From contig OX595988.1 of NCBI GenBank assembly GCA_951394045.1, forward strand, positions 2,557,352-2,621,351: 64,000 nucleotides of DNA. The letters run 5' to 3'. Positions 41,214-51,966 of this stretch are shown piece by piece. Origin of the DNA: Nitzschia sp. DOCU1. Lineage: Eukaryota; Bacillariophyta; Bacillariophyceae; Bacillariales; Bacillariaceae. Below the pieces are notes generated by a model. It was not told where the DNA came from. It made no database searches and saw only the letters and a list, made by a program, of their open reading frames with translations. Position 1 is the first letter of the stretch. Every line of letters starts with the position of its first letter. The translations under genes were made by a program, and so were the position numbers.

Positions 41214-41812
41214 GCAGGAAGTAGGGATGCACACTTGACTAGTTATGGAAGGCTTGTATAACCAGCTCGTCGTGAATGAACCCGAACGTTCACAAGATCA
41301 TCACAAAAGGTGCTTTGAAAGATGATGCAGGAAGTACGGGTTCACACTCGACTGTTAGTTATGGAAGGCTTGTATATCAGCCAGCTCGTCGTGAATGAAC
41401 CCGAACGTTCACGATATCACAAGAGCACAACGCATTATAGTTGATCAGACCCGCTGCTTCGACATGAATCCGAAGGTCTGATCGTCGTGAATGAACCAGA
41501 ACGCGGTTCACAAGGTCACAAAAGCTGCTTTGAGATGCGGGAAGTAGGGATGCACACTTGACTAGTTATGGAAGGCTTGTATAACCAGCTCGTCGTAAAT
41601 GAACCCGAACGTTCACAATATGACAAAAGCACGAGACGTGGTGACAAGCAATCCCTTTGGGGGTGACAATTCCGAAACTTTAGAAGGGATGATCAGAAGC
41701 TGTGTTTGCAAAGATAAAGGAACAACATGTCGACTCGAGAACTCTATCCAGATCGTCGTGAATGAACCCGAACGTTCACAAGATCACAAAAGCTGCTTTG
41801 AGACGAATCCGA
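41214..41812 (+). repeat. Degenerate repeat array with GAACGTTC (HSE-like) sites
   Basis: At least five related units share caggaagtagggatgcacac, agttatggaaggcttgtat, agctcgtcgtgaatgaac and cacaaaagctgctttgaga. Four contain the palindrome GAACGTTC (41284, 41403, 41607, 41770), and a fifth has the variant GAACGCGGTTC at 41499. GAAnnTTC is the core of heat-shock elements bound by HSF proteins, a family greatly expanded in diatoms. Each site is flanked by gtgaa and ttcac, so the 22-bp block can also form a hairpin. The array ends about 135 bp before the start codon of the lysin gene. Confidence 0.75.
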
Positions 41813-41947
41813 AGCTACTAGAAAGGATTTATCGAGACGAGCAAGAGCAAATCGACTCGTGAACTCTTGGAGAAACGGTAGCGTGCTAATCATCTTCCTC
41901 CATAGGCTCACACAAAAGAAACAAAACAAACAAGCAATAAAAGAAAG

Positions 41948-44834
41948 ATGAAGATAGTGATCAGCAAGATAGTTCTTATCTGGATCATTGTAGCCCCTGC
42001 GGTATGCTCCGGTAAGCAGTCGCTGCGGCTCAATCAACGTTGATACTGAATGGCGGCTCAAAACATGTCCGATGAGTGGGGTTGGTTTGCCATTGTTTCA
42101 TGTTTACGAGCCATACTGCTCTCACCTGCTTCTCTCTTTCAATTGATGCAGGCTCTCCGGGAGCTCATTCCCGCCTTCGTGGTTTGGCGGACGAGGAAGA
42201 ATTCACTACGAGGTACTATCAGGTACGATAACCTTGTTCGTCTCTGTCGCGCGGCTTCTTCTGGTTGGTCTTCATCAATCTCACGTCCGTCTTTTTCGCG
42301 TACTTTGTATAAATCTATTTACGCTCCGCGCGTGCTCCCATCAGATTGGTGCTGAAAAAAGGCTTCTAGGAAAGAAGAAGGTGGGGCCAAAGAAGGACGA
42401 CGGGAATAAAGTTGACATTTGCCATGCAACTGGTAATAGTGAATATGTCCTGATCAGCGTCAAAAATAAATCTATGAAGGCACATGCTCGTCATAAAGAC
42501 GGTTTTCCGGGCGGACCAGTTCCCGGCAAGCCAGGCTACTTCTTTGATGATCGTTGCAAGATCCAGCAGGATGGCACATTGATCCCGGCAATAACGGGAG
42601 GATCTGTCGATCTCATGGGCGTCGCAACCGTCACTTTTCCAGCTGGTGCTTTCTCAACTGATACACGTGTTTTGGTTGAGAAGAGTACGGACCCTGTCGT
42701 GGATGAAACATTTGGTGCGACGACTGCCATTTTTCGTCCAGGCGCCCGGCTTAACTACGAGGTGAAAATATATGTTGACACGGAGCCAAGCGAATTCGGC
42801 ACAGTTACTGTGTCCATGGATGTCCCGGCAGCCTTTCTTGGTAGTGTAGGAAGTGGCAACCAAGTTGAGGTTTTCGCACAAGTTTCTCAGGCTAGTGAAA
42901 TGGAAGGACCCTTTCCAGTCTTTCTGCTGCTCGGCGGCTCGAGAGTCACAACTGAAGGAAAGATTGAATTTGAATTACCGCGCTATGCCTTCTCTCTTTC
43001 AGAAACAAGTGGCAAGTACGAGGCTATCATCACGCTAGCTCCAACTCCTGGCCAGAATGATACTTCCCGCAGAGAGTTGGCGCCGTTGGAGACGACTGGC
43101 GTGTGCAAAGCGGCTGCAATACAATGCCCATTAGATTCATGCGACGATTCTCTTCTTACTTCGGGTTTTGGGCCCAGAGTGCATCCTGTTTTAAAGACAA
43201 TCAAGTTTCATACCGGTATTGACTTGGCTGGTTCAACGGGTGATCCCATCTATGCTGTTGCTGATGGTACGGTCACTAGAGCAGGCTCCTTTTCTGGTTT
43301 CGGTAATGAGGTCAATTTGCAACACAAAGACGGCAGCTTTACTCTGTATGCCCACATGTCCAGAATTCTCGTAGCAGTTGGGAACGAAGTCAAAGCCGGT
43401 GATAAGATTGGAGAAGTCGGTAGTACAGGGGGACTCTCAACTGGCCCACACTTGCATTTAACCTACGCACCCAATGGTCAACTATACAATGAAAAGGTTG
43501 TGATCGATCCATGGCCATGTCTGAAACAGATAGTAGGAGCAATCACGGTTGGTGACACTGGGTCTGCCGCAGACGATAGTTTCCAGCTTACGATCGATGG
43601 TGGTTGGATCATTGGAACTACTGGAATCGGAGAAGTTACTCCACTGAGTGTCAACAACATTAGACCTGGAACCCATCAGCTGGCACTCAAATCAGTTGTG
43701 GCTCCTGACGATGTTGGTACCTTTTACATCCAGCTGAACGATGGTTGGACGTTCCTTGACGGCACCACGACGAAAGATTTTATTGGCGAAGGGTATCTAT
43801 CGGAAGGCGAGGAACGCACTTGGTCCTTCAGTGTCCCCGGCCCATGCGTTAGTACTTACCTAAACCCAGGCGAGTGTATCCATGCAAGCCTATGCACTGC
43901 AAAGCCGGGTTTTGTGGTTGAAAAGGGAGACTGCCCTAACCACGACGAACAAGCTGGTTTCCGCTGCTGCTTCAAGCCCGACAGCTGTACCTCGAGCTCT
44001 GGGGCAAGTGGAGTGTGTCTGCGGGAGACAGATTGTGACGGTGGGCGACGAGTTGAATCAAATCGCTGTCCCAAGTATGGCACGCCACTCGCAAAATGTT
44101 GCTTCAATGACGGCATAGTACCATCCCCTGATGATCGTTGGACAATTGCCCTAGAGACAGCAACAACAAATGGCAAATGGTTGAGAACAACAGCGGACCA
44201 ATGCATCAACCCCACAGAAAACTGGGCAGGAGGAATCCAAAGAAGTGAACTCATTGCACAGCAGGACGAGGCCATGCTGAGCACCACCGACGGTCTTCTT
44301 GATAATATTATGAGAGCAGCAGCCGAGTTCGATCTCCCTGTTGGGCTGATTCTTGGTTTAGCTAGCAAGGAGTCAAGTATGGGGGCTGGTCTCAACGCCG
44401 AGGGATTCCCTTCAGCTGATCCGTCTAACAATGGCTTTGGTCTTCTCCAGGTGGATAGAGCGGATCATTCCGAACTACAAGGGTTTCCGGATCCCTTTAG
44501 TTACGAGCATATCAAGCAGGGAGTTCAGCAGCTCGTTGACAACATCAACTTTTTTGACTGCGAATGCGGACAAGAATGCAACAGTAATGGTGCTCAGTTA
44601 TGTTTGCCTTCTGGACCTGAATGGATGACAAATTGTCCTTGGGATGATGGATGGAAGCTTCGGGCTGCACTAGTTGCTTACAATGCAGGCCGTGGCAGTG
44701 CTTGTACGAAAGCAGGGCTGGATCATCTTGCAGCTCGTAACAGCGATGGCTCGATAAGATACTGGTCGTGCGATTACAGCTCTGATGTAATTGCTCGTGC
44801 CAAATACTACAGCACCAAATACATCAATATTTGA
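41948..44834 (+). CDS. Secreted peptidoglycan hydrolase: M23 endopeptidase plus goose-type lysozyme
   Basis: Three exons: 41948-42011, 42152-42222 and 42345-44834, giving 874 residues. Exon 1 encodes a clear signal peptide (MKIVISKIVLIWIIVAPAVC). After a short propeptide-like stretch comes a VDICHATG...H..KDGFPG module known from bacterial surface proteins. A beta-rich region with the GVATVTFPAGAF start of ZU5-like domains follows. The M23/LytM endopeptidase has zinc ligands His334 and Asp338 (HTGIDLAG) and HLH at 414-416. After a beta domain and two Cys-rich modules ending in CC, as seen in fungal wall-lytic enzymes, comes a GH23 goose-type lysozyme with ASKESSMG (Glu721) and GFGLLQVDRADH. 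Inferred role: secreted cleavage of both peptides and glycan of bacterial walls. Confidence 0.9.
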
Positions 44835-45002
44835 AAGTATTGGCAGACTCTGCCTTTCCTTTCATCGTGCTTCCCAATGGCAGGACGTAGGTTTCAAGAC
44901 AAGATGCGCCGAACCTGCTATAATGTGAGCGGAGGCAACATGCAAAAGTCATACACCGTAATAGCAGAGTAATACATACTTTACACATCGTTTCTTGCTT
45001 GT
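44835..45002. other. Short spacer downstream of the lysin gene
   Basis: This 168-bp spacer ends where similarity to the SET-domain genes begins. Nothing else is recognised. Confidence 0.3.
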
Positions 45003-45262
45003 CGGTCGTCTCATCTCGTGCGTTTATGATTGACGAAATAAAGAAGGACCCGCGCCCGCTTGATAAGAGAGATCCACCACGAAATGAAGTCGCTTTGGTT
45101 CCCATGCTAGATTTATGTGATCGCTACTACTATGATCGTGGAGGTCAGGATCCAACCACCAAGAAGAATCTTTCCTACACTTTTCGAAGCAATTGCATGG
45201 AGACTCAGACCGACGAGCTAGCAAAGGCGTACATGACCATTCGCCATGTTAACCTTGTCTAG
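45003..45262 (+). pseudogene. Internally deleted fragment of the SET-domain gene
   Basis: It encodes the VVSSRAF...LSYTFRSNCM part of the SET protein fused directly to the extreme C-terminus (METQTDELAKAYMTIRH), ending in a TAG. Compared with copy 1 it lacks everything before 39677 and a 726-bp stretch between ATGG at 39863 and ATGG at 40589. The deletion is in frame and joins at that ATGG microhomology. A 9-bp insertion gives DRYYYDRGG. With no start region and no SET core it should be non-functional. Confidence 0.8.
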
Positions 45263-45583
45263 TAGCAGAGCGTTATCGTCTGTAGCCGTTTCGAAAAAAA
45301 CGTTTTGTAATTCAACGAGAGCAGTTACCTACCGATTATAGGTATGATACTTACGTTTGCCATTTCGTACTTTCGCACTGTAAGCCAATAAATGAGTGGT
45401 TCTGTTGACGGAAGGACGGACGAATCGCATTGCTTCCAACGCGACGCGCCGTCATCACTTAAAAAATCAAAAGTAGCTACCGGTAGCGTCTTCCCCCTAA
45501 CTTCACTCTAAACAAAGTGAGATGAGAGAGAGACAATCTCCAATGTGATTGTTGTGATTGTTATAGTTGTACTCGCCACCATT
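45263..45583. promoter_or_regulatory. Promoter and leader of the large helical-repeat gene
   Basis: About 320 bp without coding features between the SET fragment and the next start codon. Confidence 0.3.
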
Positions 45584-48500
45584 ATGTCCAAGTCCAAACA
45601 AAAGAGTGACAATGACTCACTGGCAGCTGCCGCTGCCGCCAAGGAGTCGGAAGAAGCCTTTTTAACTTTGCTGCAGCGCATTCAACGACAAGCTTCTTCT
45701 TCTCCTCCTTCTACACAAATCCTTCGACCTCCCGACGAAGCTTCGGCCGCCATGGGACGTCAATTGGCTCTTAAATTTGCCACTCTGGCTGTACCCCCAG
45801 CAACAGCCGATCCTGTAGAGCAAACGTCACAACAAATATTGCCAGTGATTCCCAAGGCCCTACAAGAAAAGGCCTTGCAATGTTTATTGCAACGACACTT
45901 GAATCCCTCCATTGTAGAAACCTTTTTACAAACACTGGTGCCGGGCGGCAAACTGACACCCCTGGTACAATGCGAATGGTTGCCCACGTGGATTTTACAG
46001 GCTGAACTGGCCCTGCTAGAACAATCGCCCTCGGACTTTCATGCCTTGAACACCATGATTCGGACCTATGCCCACTATCAATGGTGGTGGCATCAACAAG
46101 ACTTGCATCACCAATGGACACGAGCCATACAACGAGGCATGGGCAAACATGCTACGACTGTAAAGCCAGCACGTAGTAGTCATGATCCCCTCCAAGTCGC
46201 CACTACCTACCAGAGATTGCAAAGCGCGACTGCCCGAAAACGAATGATTCAAGAATGTATTCAAACCGCCTTTTCATCAGGACAAGCAATATTACAGCAA
46301 ACTACTACTGTTACCCACAATGATAACACGACGACGACCATGGTACATGCGGCCCTGGGCATGGCAAATAGTGGTCAAATGAGCCACGCCAGTAGTGCCG
46401 TGGTGGGGGCAGCCACCAGTTTGGACGATGGTGGGGGTGGCGATGGTGCCTCCACTATCATTGGTGGGAATAGTAGTGTGGCAAGTGGCAGTGTCACTAC
46501 GGCTAGTACTAGTCGACAGCAACAACCCCAGATACGACGACATCGGCCTTTACTGGGTGGAGTTTCCCCCCGCAAACTGGTACAAGCCATGTTAAGTCCA
46601 CTCCTTTCGGCATCGGTATTAACTTTTGGAGCGCCGATTCAAGAATCCATGTTGTTTTTAGAGCTGTTATGGAGAGATTGTTGGTCGGAAATGACGGCTT
46701 GGATTGAAAATGAAAATGTGGGTGCCACGGAAGCTCAGCAGGATTATTTTCATGCCCTGGAATGGTTGACACACGCACTCGATTTGTTTTTATGGGGACT
46801 GCCGTGCCATTCGAATAGTGGAGGAAACGCCAAATCACAATGGGCGGCCATGGAACATTTGACAGCTTCCAAAGAATTAGCGACACGATGGTTGTTGCAA
46901 CTGTTGGAGTTGGCATCGTTTTTGGTACAAACCTTTGCCGAAGACGAAGATGACGATGAACTATTTCCTTCCATTCCCGTGGATCCAGCTCTGGCACAAG
47001 CTGTTGGGCAGTGGTTGTCTCGGATTGCATCCGAAACGGTGCCACGATTGTTTGCCGTCGTGCCATCCTATCCAGTATCTCTCTCCGCATGTTGGATTCA
47101 AATATTACAACTGTTGCAGCGATTGTCGTCGAATCCTGCTATCCTTCCACAAAACAACAATATTGAGGCTCCTGATACGCATAGCGCCAAGCCATTGTCG
47201 TCGCAGCTGGAATTTCTGGATACAGTTGCCATTTTAAAACTTGCAACCGTGGTCTTGTCCAATCCGATTCCGTCAGAAGTTCAGGTCATGTTACAAATTC
47301 TACACGTGGCCATGTCGTCATCGACGAACCGAGTGGTATCCACAACGCACCCTGGTAGTACTAAAAGTACTACTACTACGGCTTCGGTGACCACATTGGG
47401 CATGTTACGAGGACTCGCTAGCATGTTTTCACGCAAAGATGGTTGTCAACAAACCAGTCAAGCTTTGATTCAAACCTTGAAGGCGCAAAGTAATTCATCA
47501 CGCAAGTCAACGTCCAACACTATGAAAAAGATCAAGGCGACCCGGTCATCCTTTGGAGTAGTCAACAATGTGATTCAGTTTTTGGACAATTCCATTGTCG
47601 ATGTGGAAAATTTTGTCATGTTTTTGTCCAAAGAAAATGCCTTGGTGGGCACCAAATTTACCGCAATGCAACAGACGGCAAGTCTCTTGTTTGGTATCGC
47701 ATTGTTAATGGACGATCCCAAGCATCAAACAGCGGCATATACCTTCTTGGGGCATTTGTTACAAGTATATCCGCACTTGGGCATTTCGCTGCTTCCCGTC
47801 TTGGTAGATTGTATCAATGCGGCTTGTGTCAAGGGGGATGCCACGACCTTTCAGCGTCAATTGGATTTTTTGTGCGAGTCGGTCGTTCAAGATACTCAGT
47901 GTGCTCGTGAAATTTGGAACTTGATAGGCGTTCAACTCATGACACCGACCACGCCGGCTGTGATTCGCACGAGCATGATTCGATTGTTTCCCAAACTCTG
48001 TCTTGCCAACAAACGTCTTTACAAGAGGGTCATGGAAGCCTTGGGTAACAATCTGGCAACGAGTGCGCACAATGTCGAAATCAAACTGGCCGTTGCGGCA
48101 ACGATTGCCGATCTGGCCAAGGAAGACCGGATTCGTGATGTCACAGATGTGATTGGGTGGATCCAGGGTTTTATTACGGAAATTAGTTGGATCCGGCCTG
48201 TCTCTACCTTGGACGAAGAAAAGTCAGGGAGCAACGCCGCATTGGTACATTATGCCGTACTGGCCTTGCATTATCTACTTTTGGCGCAGGAGCTCGATTT
48301 CGATTTAGTCATTGCAGTTCTGAACAAGCGTCTGTGCAATGTCCATGACATGAAAGAAGTTCTCATGTTGCCCCCTCTTGTATTGGACTCCTTGGCACTT
48401 TTACTTGGGGATGGGGAATGCGAGGAGGAAGACGACGACGAAGAAGACGACAAGGAGGAACGCCAGCTCCAGCCAGTCGGCGTGTCGTCTCAAGTCTCCA

Positions 48501-51500
48501 AATCTGTAGAAACATTGATTCAGCTGGCATTGTCGCCGAAACTTCACGCCAAACGGGCCAACCAGGACGTACTTCTAAAAGGAACGTTGTTGCGATGCCG
48601 AAAAAACATTCAACAGTCTCTTGCTGCCTATTCGACAGATGCCTTGGGAATCGATGATGTCGGTTTGAAAGCGATAGTGGCTGCAGCTAATAATGAAGAG
48701 GCACCGTCGCCTCCGTCATCTGGCAGGCGCTACGAATCCGTTCGCCAGATTGTAGAAGATGGCATCCGCTTGCTGGAAAGTGGTTCCTACAAGATGAATC
48801 CTGTGGGTGCTAGTTGGGGGAAAGATGCCCGCTACACCCCCGATGGAGTTTCTGCGTCAGATATATCCCCTTCTTTGGGTGCTCTGATTTGCAAATCGCT
48901 AAAGTTCGAAGAGGACATTCTGGGGTCAACTCTCTGGCAAAAGCGTGGCTCTCGGAAGGGCCAAACGGCGAAGAAAAAGGTTTTTGTCCAAGGTCAAGTA
49001 TCTCCCGATCCAGGACAAGTTCAAGCATTGCCCTCTTCTGCTAGCGTGCAAAAAGTCTACAACGAGAATCGTTGCACTGCGACTTCGTTGGCCGTCCTTC
49101 TATGTTTTGAAGGGAAGCCGCTCTCATTTTTCGGGGATCTCGCGGCCGATATCGCGCATGAATCTTCGGATCCATTCCTACTTGCCTTTACGGTGCAAGC
49201 ATGGCTCAACGCCGCTCGTGCTACCTTGATGGAGCTTGTTATGTCCTTCTCTAGCTCCGAAGGCCTCGAAAATGTACTCATGGAAGTCCGAGAGTGGCGC
49301 TTCCGTCTGGACAGCCCCGACAATATGTTTCTTGCGCTTGCTTCACTGGCTCTGATGATCCCAGATATCCTGGGTCCTTATGGTGATCACTCGCCTTACG
49401 TGGATGAAATCTGTGACGAAGTCTGGAGTGGATACAGGGACAACGATATCGAGAATGAAGACATTGGAAAGCTGTGTATTGGTTTTGTTGGCGTTTGCGC
49501 CATGCGCAGTAGCTCGGATGATTTGTCGGGGGAGATTGTGGACAACCTTGAACGGTCCGTAATGGGATATGGTGGGAAAGCGAGCTTTGGAGCATACTAT
49601 GGGCTAGCCATAATTGCACAGTCATGCCAACATGCTATCGAAGGAAAGGAGGACGACGACGAGAGATCCCAATTTATAATATCTCTTGTCAGTCGAATTG
49701 TCGGTTTCCTGGTGAACGAGCTAGTTCTATGCATTGCGGGCAAACACAATGCTCTTGCCAGTCTCGTTGGGGCGATCAAAGACGGCGAAATCAGCCCAGA
49801 GATCATCGATACGATCACCGCACTGGGAAAGAAGCCCATCAAGATGGTCAAAGCGAAAACCGAGGCAACAAAGTCTCTGTTTCTTTCCTTGGCAATTTGC
49901 GTCCCTGCGCTCTCGGTTGTCAACGACGAGCTCTTGTTGGGTGTGTACTGTTTTCTCGAGGCCATTCCTTGGGGCCATGGAAAGGGAATGGCGCTTTCGT
50001 CGGTTCTGCAGTCATGTAGGCGAAGTGGCCTGTTCAAGAATCGAGAAGTCGAGAAGATCTATTCGAAGTATGGCAAGATATTCGAAGAAGGTATGGACAA
50101 AGGTGTTTCCGGACTAGACGACATATTTTACGCTGTCACTGCGACGATGACAAAGTCCATTCCATACTCCATCCGGCGATTCCTTGTTGGTAATCGCACT
50201 TTGTTTGATGAGGATGGTAGAGCTGTATCTCTCTTGGCGGCAGTTGTTTCTTTGAGTTCGATGCCATGTTTGGGTTGCGGCGCGCTCGCATTCACCGAAA
50301 CTGCCCAATTGTCGCCACAAGCATCAAGCGAAGACATCGACGGCGTCGCAACGTTGATCTCCGAGGCAGTTGTCAACCGCGAATGGACCAAGTATCCTCA
50401 AATCGGCATAATTTTGATGGGCTTTCTCGCCTCGATGAACAACTTTGCCGATACAAGCGATAACTCCGTGCAATCTCAATCATCCTTGTTGATTTCGAAA
50501 TCACAGCCGATCGATGCCAAGCTACCAACGGCTCAGCCAGGGACTGTCCTTGAGGTCGTAATGGATTCCCTGTCGCAGCTCTTTGACCAATCGCCATCCA
50601 ATTTCGACGAGGCATCTTCGAATGCGGTTGTGCAGCTTCTTGGGTGTCTAGAGGTGTTGTCTCTTCCCGGCCATTTTGCTAGCTTTTTGGAACAAATGTT
50701 TCGTGGAACCGACGAAATCAAAACTGCATGCACCAGGCTTCTTATTTCTCAAATTCGAGGTCGTCCGCGTGCAGTGTTTGATGGTAGGGACTATGTGGAT
50801 CTCGCACTCAAGATGTCGAAAATGCCGCCAACCGCCATCAAAACGATGCTGGGACAAGGCGGAGCCCCTATTCTTTTCGTAGAAGCTTTGGTCGACTTGG
50901 TCCCAAAATTCTCGACGGATTCTGTGGGAGAAGTAGTTGAGAACTTCTGGAGGCTGTGCTTCAATCAAGCGAGCACACTCCCCGGAATGTCGGTTGCCTT
51001 CCTGAAGGCAATGAAGGCGCTTGTAAGGGGTGCCCATTCCGGCGATAAGAAATCACTGATGACTTCGCCAAAGACCCTCAGCTTCCTACGGAACTTCCTC
51101 GTGACACGTGCTTTTGCTGGGATCAGGGATGCACCATGGACAGCGTCCACGTCCTCGTCGACCATCGAGGAGCGAACAATTGTCGAGGCATACTCTCAAT
51201 GTCTTCTGGAGATACCAGTGAGCACACTTGTGGACGCAGAATTTTTCACCTTGAAGGAATTAGATGGATTTGTCGGTGAAGCACTCCGATATCGCTGTGT
51301 GATGGAACTGGTGCGAAACGAGTATTTCAACTCGCCGGCCCGCTCTTCCAGTGAAATTTCTTCTGCCATTGCATGGTTTTCCCGCCAGCTGACTTCCTCG
51401 GAAGAGGAAATATTTTCGTCTACTTTGCTGCAAGTGGCCTGTTCTATTGCCGATGCCACGTCTAGCGAGGACTCCGAGCGGCGAAAGGAGCACCTGCTGA

Positions 51501-51913
51501 CACTGTTGGACAATCTCTTGTTAACAGGGCCGTCGGCCAGTTATGTCGGACTACAGATGCTCGGCGTTCTGGTATGTCGTTGGGTTGACGGAGAAGGTTC
51601 TGATGGCGACCTTTCACTTGTTTGCCTGATTTCGAAACGAATGGAACGGTGGAAGGAGTTGTCTCCGCCGACTCTTCAACAGACATTCCGAATCCTCGTG
51701 CACGATCTCCCCTATAACTTGGCAACCTATGCACGAGTTGAAAAGGTTACGGGGGTAGTCTTCAATCGACTCTGGCGCATCTACAACAAATGGTTTGAGC
51801 AGGGGGCCGACCGCGAGACTATTGAATGCGTTCGAAGGGCACTCGTCTGCTGCCGCGGTGCGGATTCTGGGTCTGAGGAATTTGCATCTTTGGCCACTTC
51901 TATGCTGTCTTAG
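45584..51913 (+). CDS. Very large HEAT/ARM-like helical-repeat protein
   Basis: A single 6330-bp frame. The ATG at 45584 (MSKSKQKSDNDSL) gives 2109 residues; the frame extends 13 codons further up without an ATG. The protein is almost entirely predicted alpha-helix with repeated LxxLL-type hydrophobic patterns, such as ALVHYAVLALHYLLLAQELDF, as in HEAT/ARM solenoids. Low-complexity loops occur at about 260-330 (Gly/Ser/Thr) and 958-975 (an Asp/Glu run). Size and architecture resemble focadhesin/RST1, a cofactor linking the Ski complex and the RNA exosome, but no diagnostic motif was identified and this name is only a suggestion. No membrane segment or catalytic motif is seen. Confidence 0.82.
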   Translation: MSKSKQKSDNDSLAAAAAAKESEEAFLTLLQRIQRQASSSPPSTQILRPPDEASAAMGRQLALKFATLAVPPATADPVEQTSQQILPVIPKALQEKALQCLLQRHLNPSIVETFLQTLVPGGKLTPLVQCEWLPTWILQAELALLEQSPSDFHALNTMIRTYAHYQWWWHQQDLHHQWTRAIQRGMGKHATTVKPARSSHDPLQVATTYQRLQSATARKRMIQECIQTAFSSGQAILQQTTTVTHNDNTTTTMVHAALGMANSGQMSHASSAVVGAATSLDDGGGGDGASTIIGGNSSVASGSVTTASTSRQQQPQIRRHRPLLGGVSPRKLVQAMLSPLLSASVLTFGAPIQESMLFLELLWRDCWSEMTAWIENENVGATEAQQDYFHALEWLTHALDLFLWGLPCHSNSGGNAKSQWAAMEHLTASKELATRWLLQLLELASFLVQTFAEDEDDDELFPSIPVDPALAQAVGQWLSRIASETVPRLFAVVPSYPVSLSACWIQILQLLQRLSSNPAILPQNNNIEAPDTHSAKPLSSQLEFLDTVAILKLATVVLSNPIPSEVQVMLQILHVAMSSSTNRVVSTTHPGSTKSTTTTASVTTLGMLRGLASMFSRKDGCQQTSQALIQTLKAQSNSSRKSTSNTMKKIKATRSSFGVVNNVIQFLDNSIVDVENFVMFLSKENALVGTKFTAMQQTASLLFGIALLMDDPKHQTAAYTFLGHLLQVYPHLGISLLPVLVDCINAACVKGDATTFQRQLDFLCESVVQDTQCAREIWNLIGVQLMTPTTPAVIRTSMIRLFPKLCLANKRLYKRVMEALGNNLATSAHNVEIKLAVAATIADLAKEDRIRDVTDVIGWIQGFITEISWIRPVSTLDEEKSGSNAALVHYAVLALHYLLLAQELDFDLVIAVLNKRLCNVHDMKEVLMLPPLVLDSLALLLGDGECEEEDDDEEDDKEERQLQPVGVSSQVSKSVETLIQLALSPKLHAKRANQDVLLKGTLLRCRKNIQQSLAAYSTDALGIDDVGLKAIVAAANNEEAPSPPSSGRRYESVRQIVEDGIRLLESGSYKMNPVGASWGKDARYTPDGVSASDISPSLGALICKSLKFEEDILGSTLWQKRGSRKGQTAKKKVFVQGQVSPDPGQVQALPSSASVQKVYNENRCTATSLAVLLCFEGKPLSFFGDLAADIAHESSDPFLLAFTVQAWLNAARATLMELVMSFSSSEGLENVLMEVREWRFRLDSPDNMFLALASLALMIPDILGPYGDHSPYVDEICDEVWSGYRDNDIENEDIGKLCIGFVGVCAMRSSSDDLSGEIVDNLERSVMGYGGKASFGAYYGLAIIAQSCQHAIEGKEDDDERSQFIISLVSRIVGFLVNELVLCIAGKHNALASLVGAIKDGEISPEIIDTITALGKKPIKMVKAKTEATKSLFLSLAICVPALSVVNDELLLGVYCFLEAIPWGHGKGMALSSVLQSCRRSGLFKNREVEKIYSKYGKIFEEGMDKGVSGLDDIFYAVTATMTKSIPYSIRRFLVGNRTLFDEDGRAVSLLAAVVSLSSMPCLGCGALAFTETAQLSPQASSEDIDGVATLISEAVVNREWTKYPQIGIILMGFLASMNNFADTSDNSVQSQSSLLISKSQPIDAKLPTAQPGTVLEVVMDSLSQLFDQSPSNFDEASSNAVVQLLGCLEVLSLPGHFASFLEQMFRGTDEIKTACTRLLISQIRGRPRAVFDGRDYVDLALKMSKMPPTAIKTMLGQGGAPILFVEALVDLVPKFSTDSVGEVVENFWRLCFNQASTLPGMSVAFLKAMKALVRGAHSGDKKSLMTSPKTLSFLRNFLVTRAFAGIRDAPWTASTSSSTIEERTIVEAYSQCLLEIPVSTLVDAEFFTLKELDGFVGEALRYRCVMELVRNEYFNSPARSSSEISSAIAWFSRQLTSSEEEIFSSTLLQVACSIADATSSEDSERRKEHLLTLLDNLLLTGPSASYVGLQMLGVLVCRWVDGEGSDGDLSLVCLISKRMERWKELSPPTLQQTFRILVHDLPYNLATYARVEKVTGVVFNRLWRIYNKWFEQGADRETIECVRRALVCCRGADSGSEEFASLATSMLS

Positions 51914-51966
51914 CGATAAATGTAACGGATAATCGTATTTGCGTCGTAATTTTGGAAGGTTTACGC

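Noticed and set aside
41599..41862. An 87-codon frame in the repeat array
   Set aside because: It is made of the repeat units themselves and is not shared between units.
42234..42344. Upstream in-frame sequence that would start the lysin at 42234
   Set aside because: It has no ATG in a good position and is explained as intron 2. The upstream exons give a signal peptide and correct phases.
45545..45583. In-frame extension of the helical-repeat protein starting with GTG
   Set aside because: Eukaryotic initiation at GTG is unlikely, and the ATG at 45584 follows closely.
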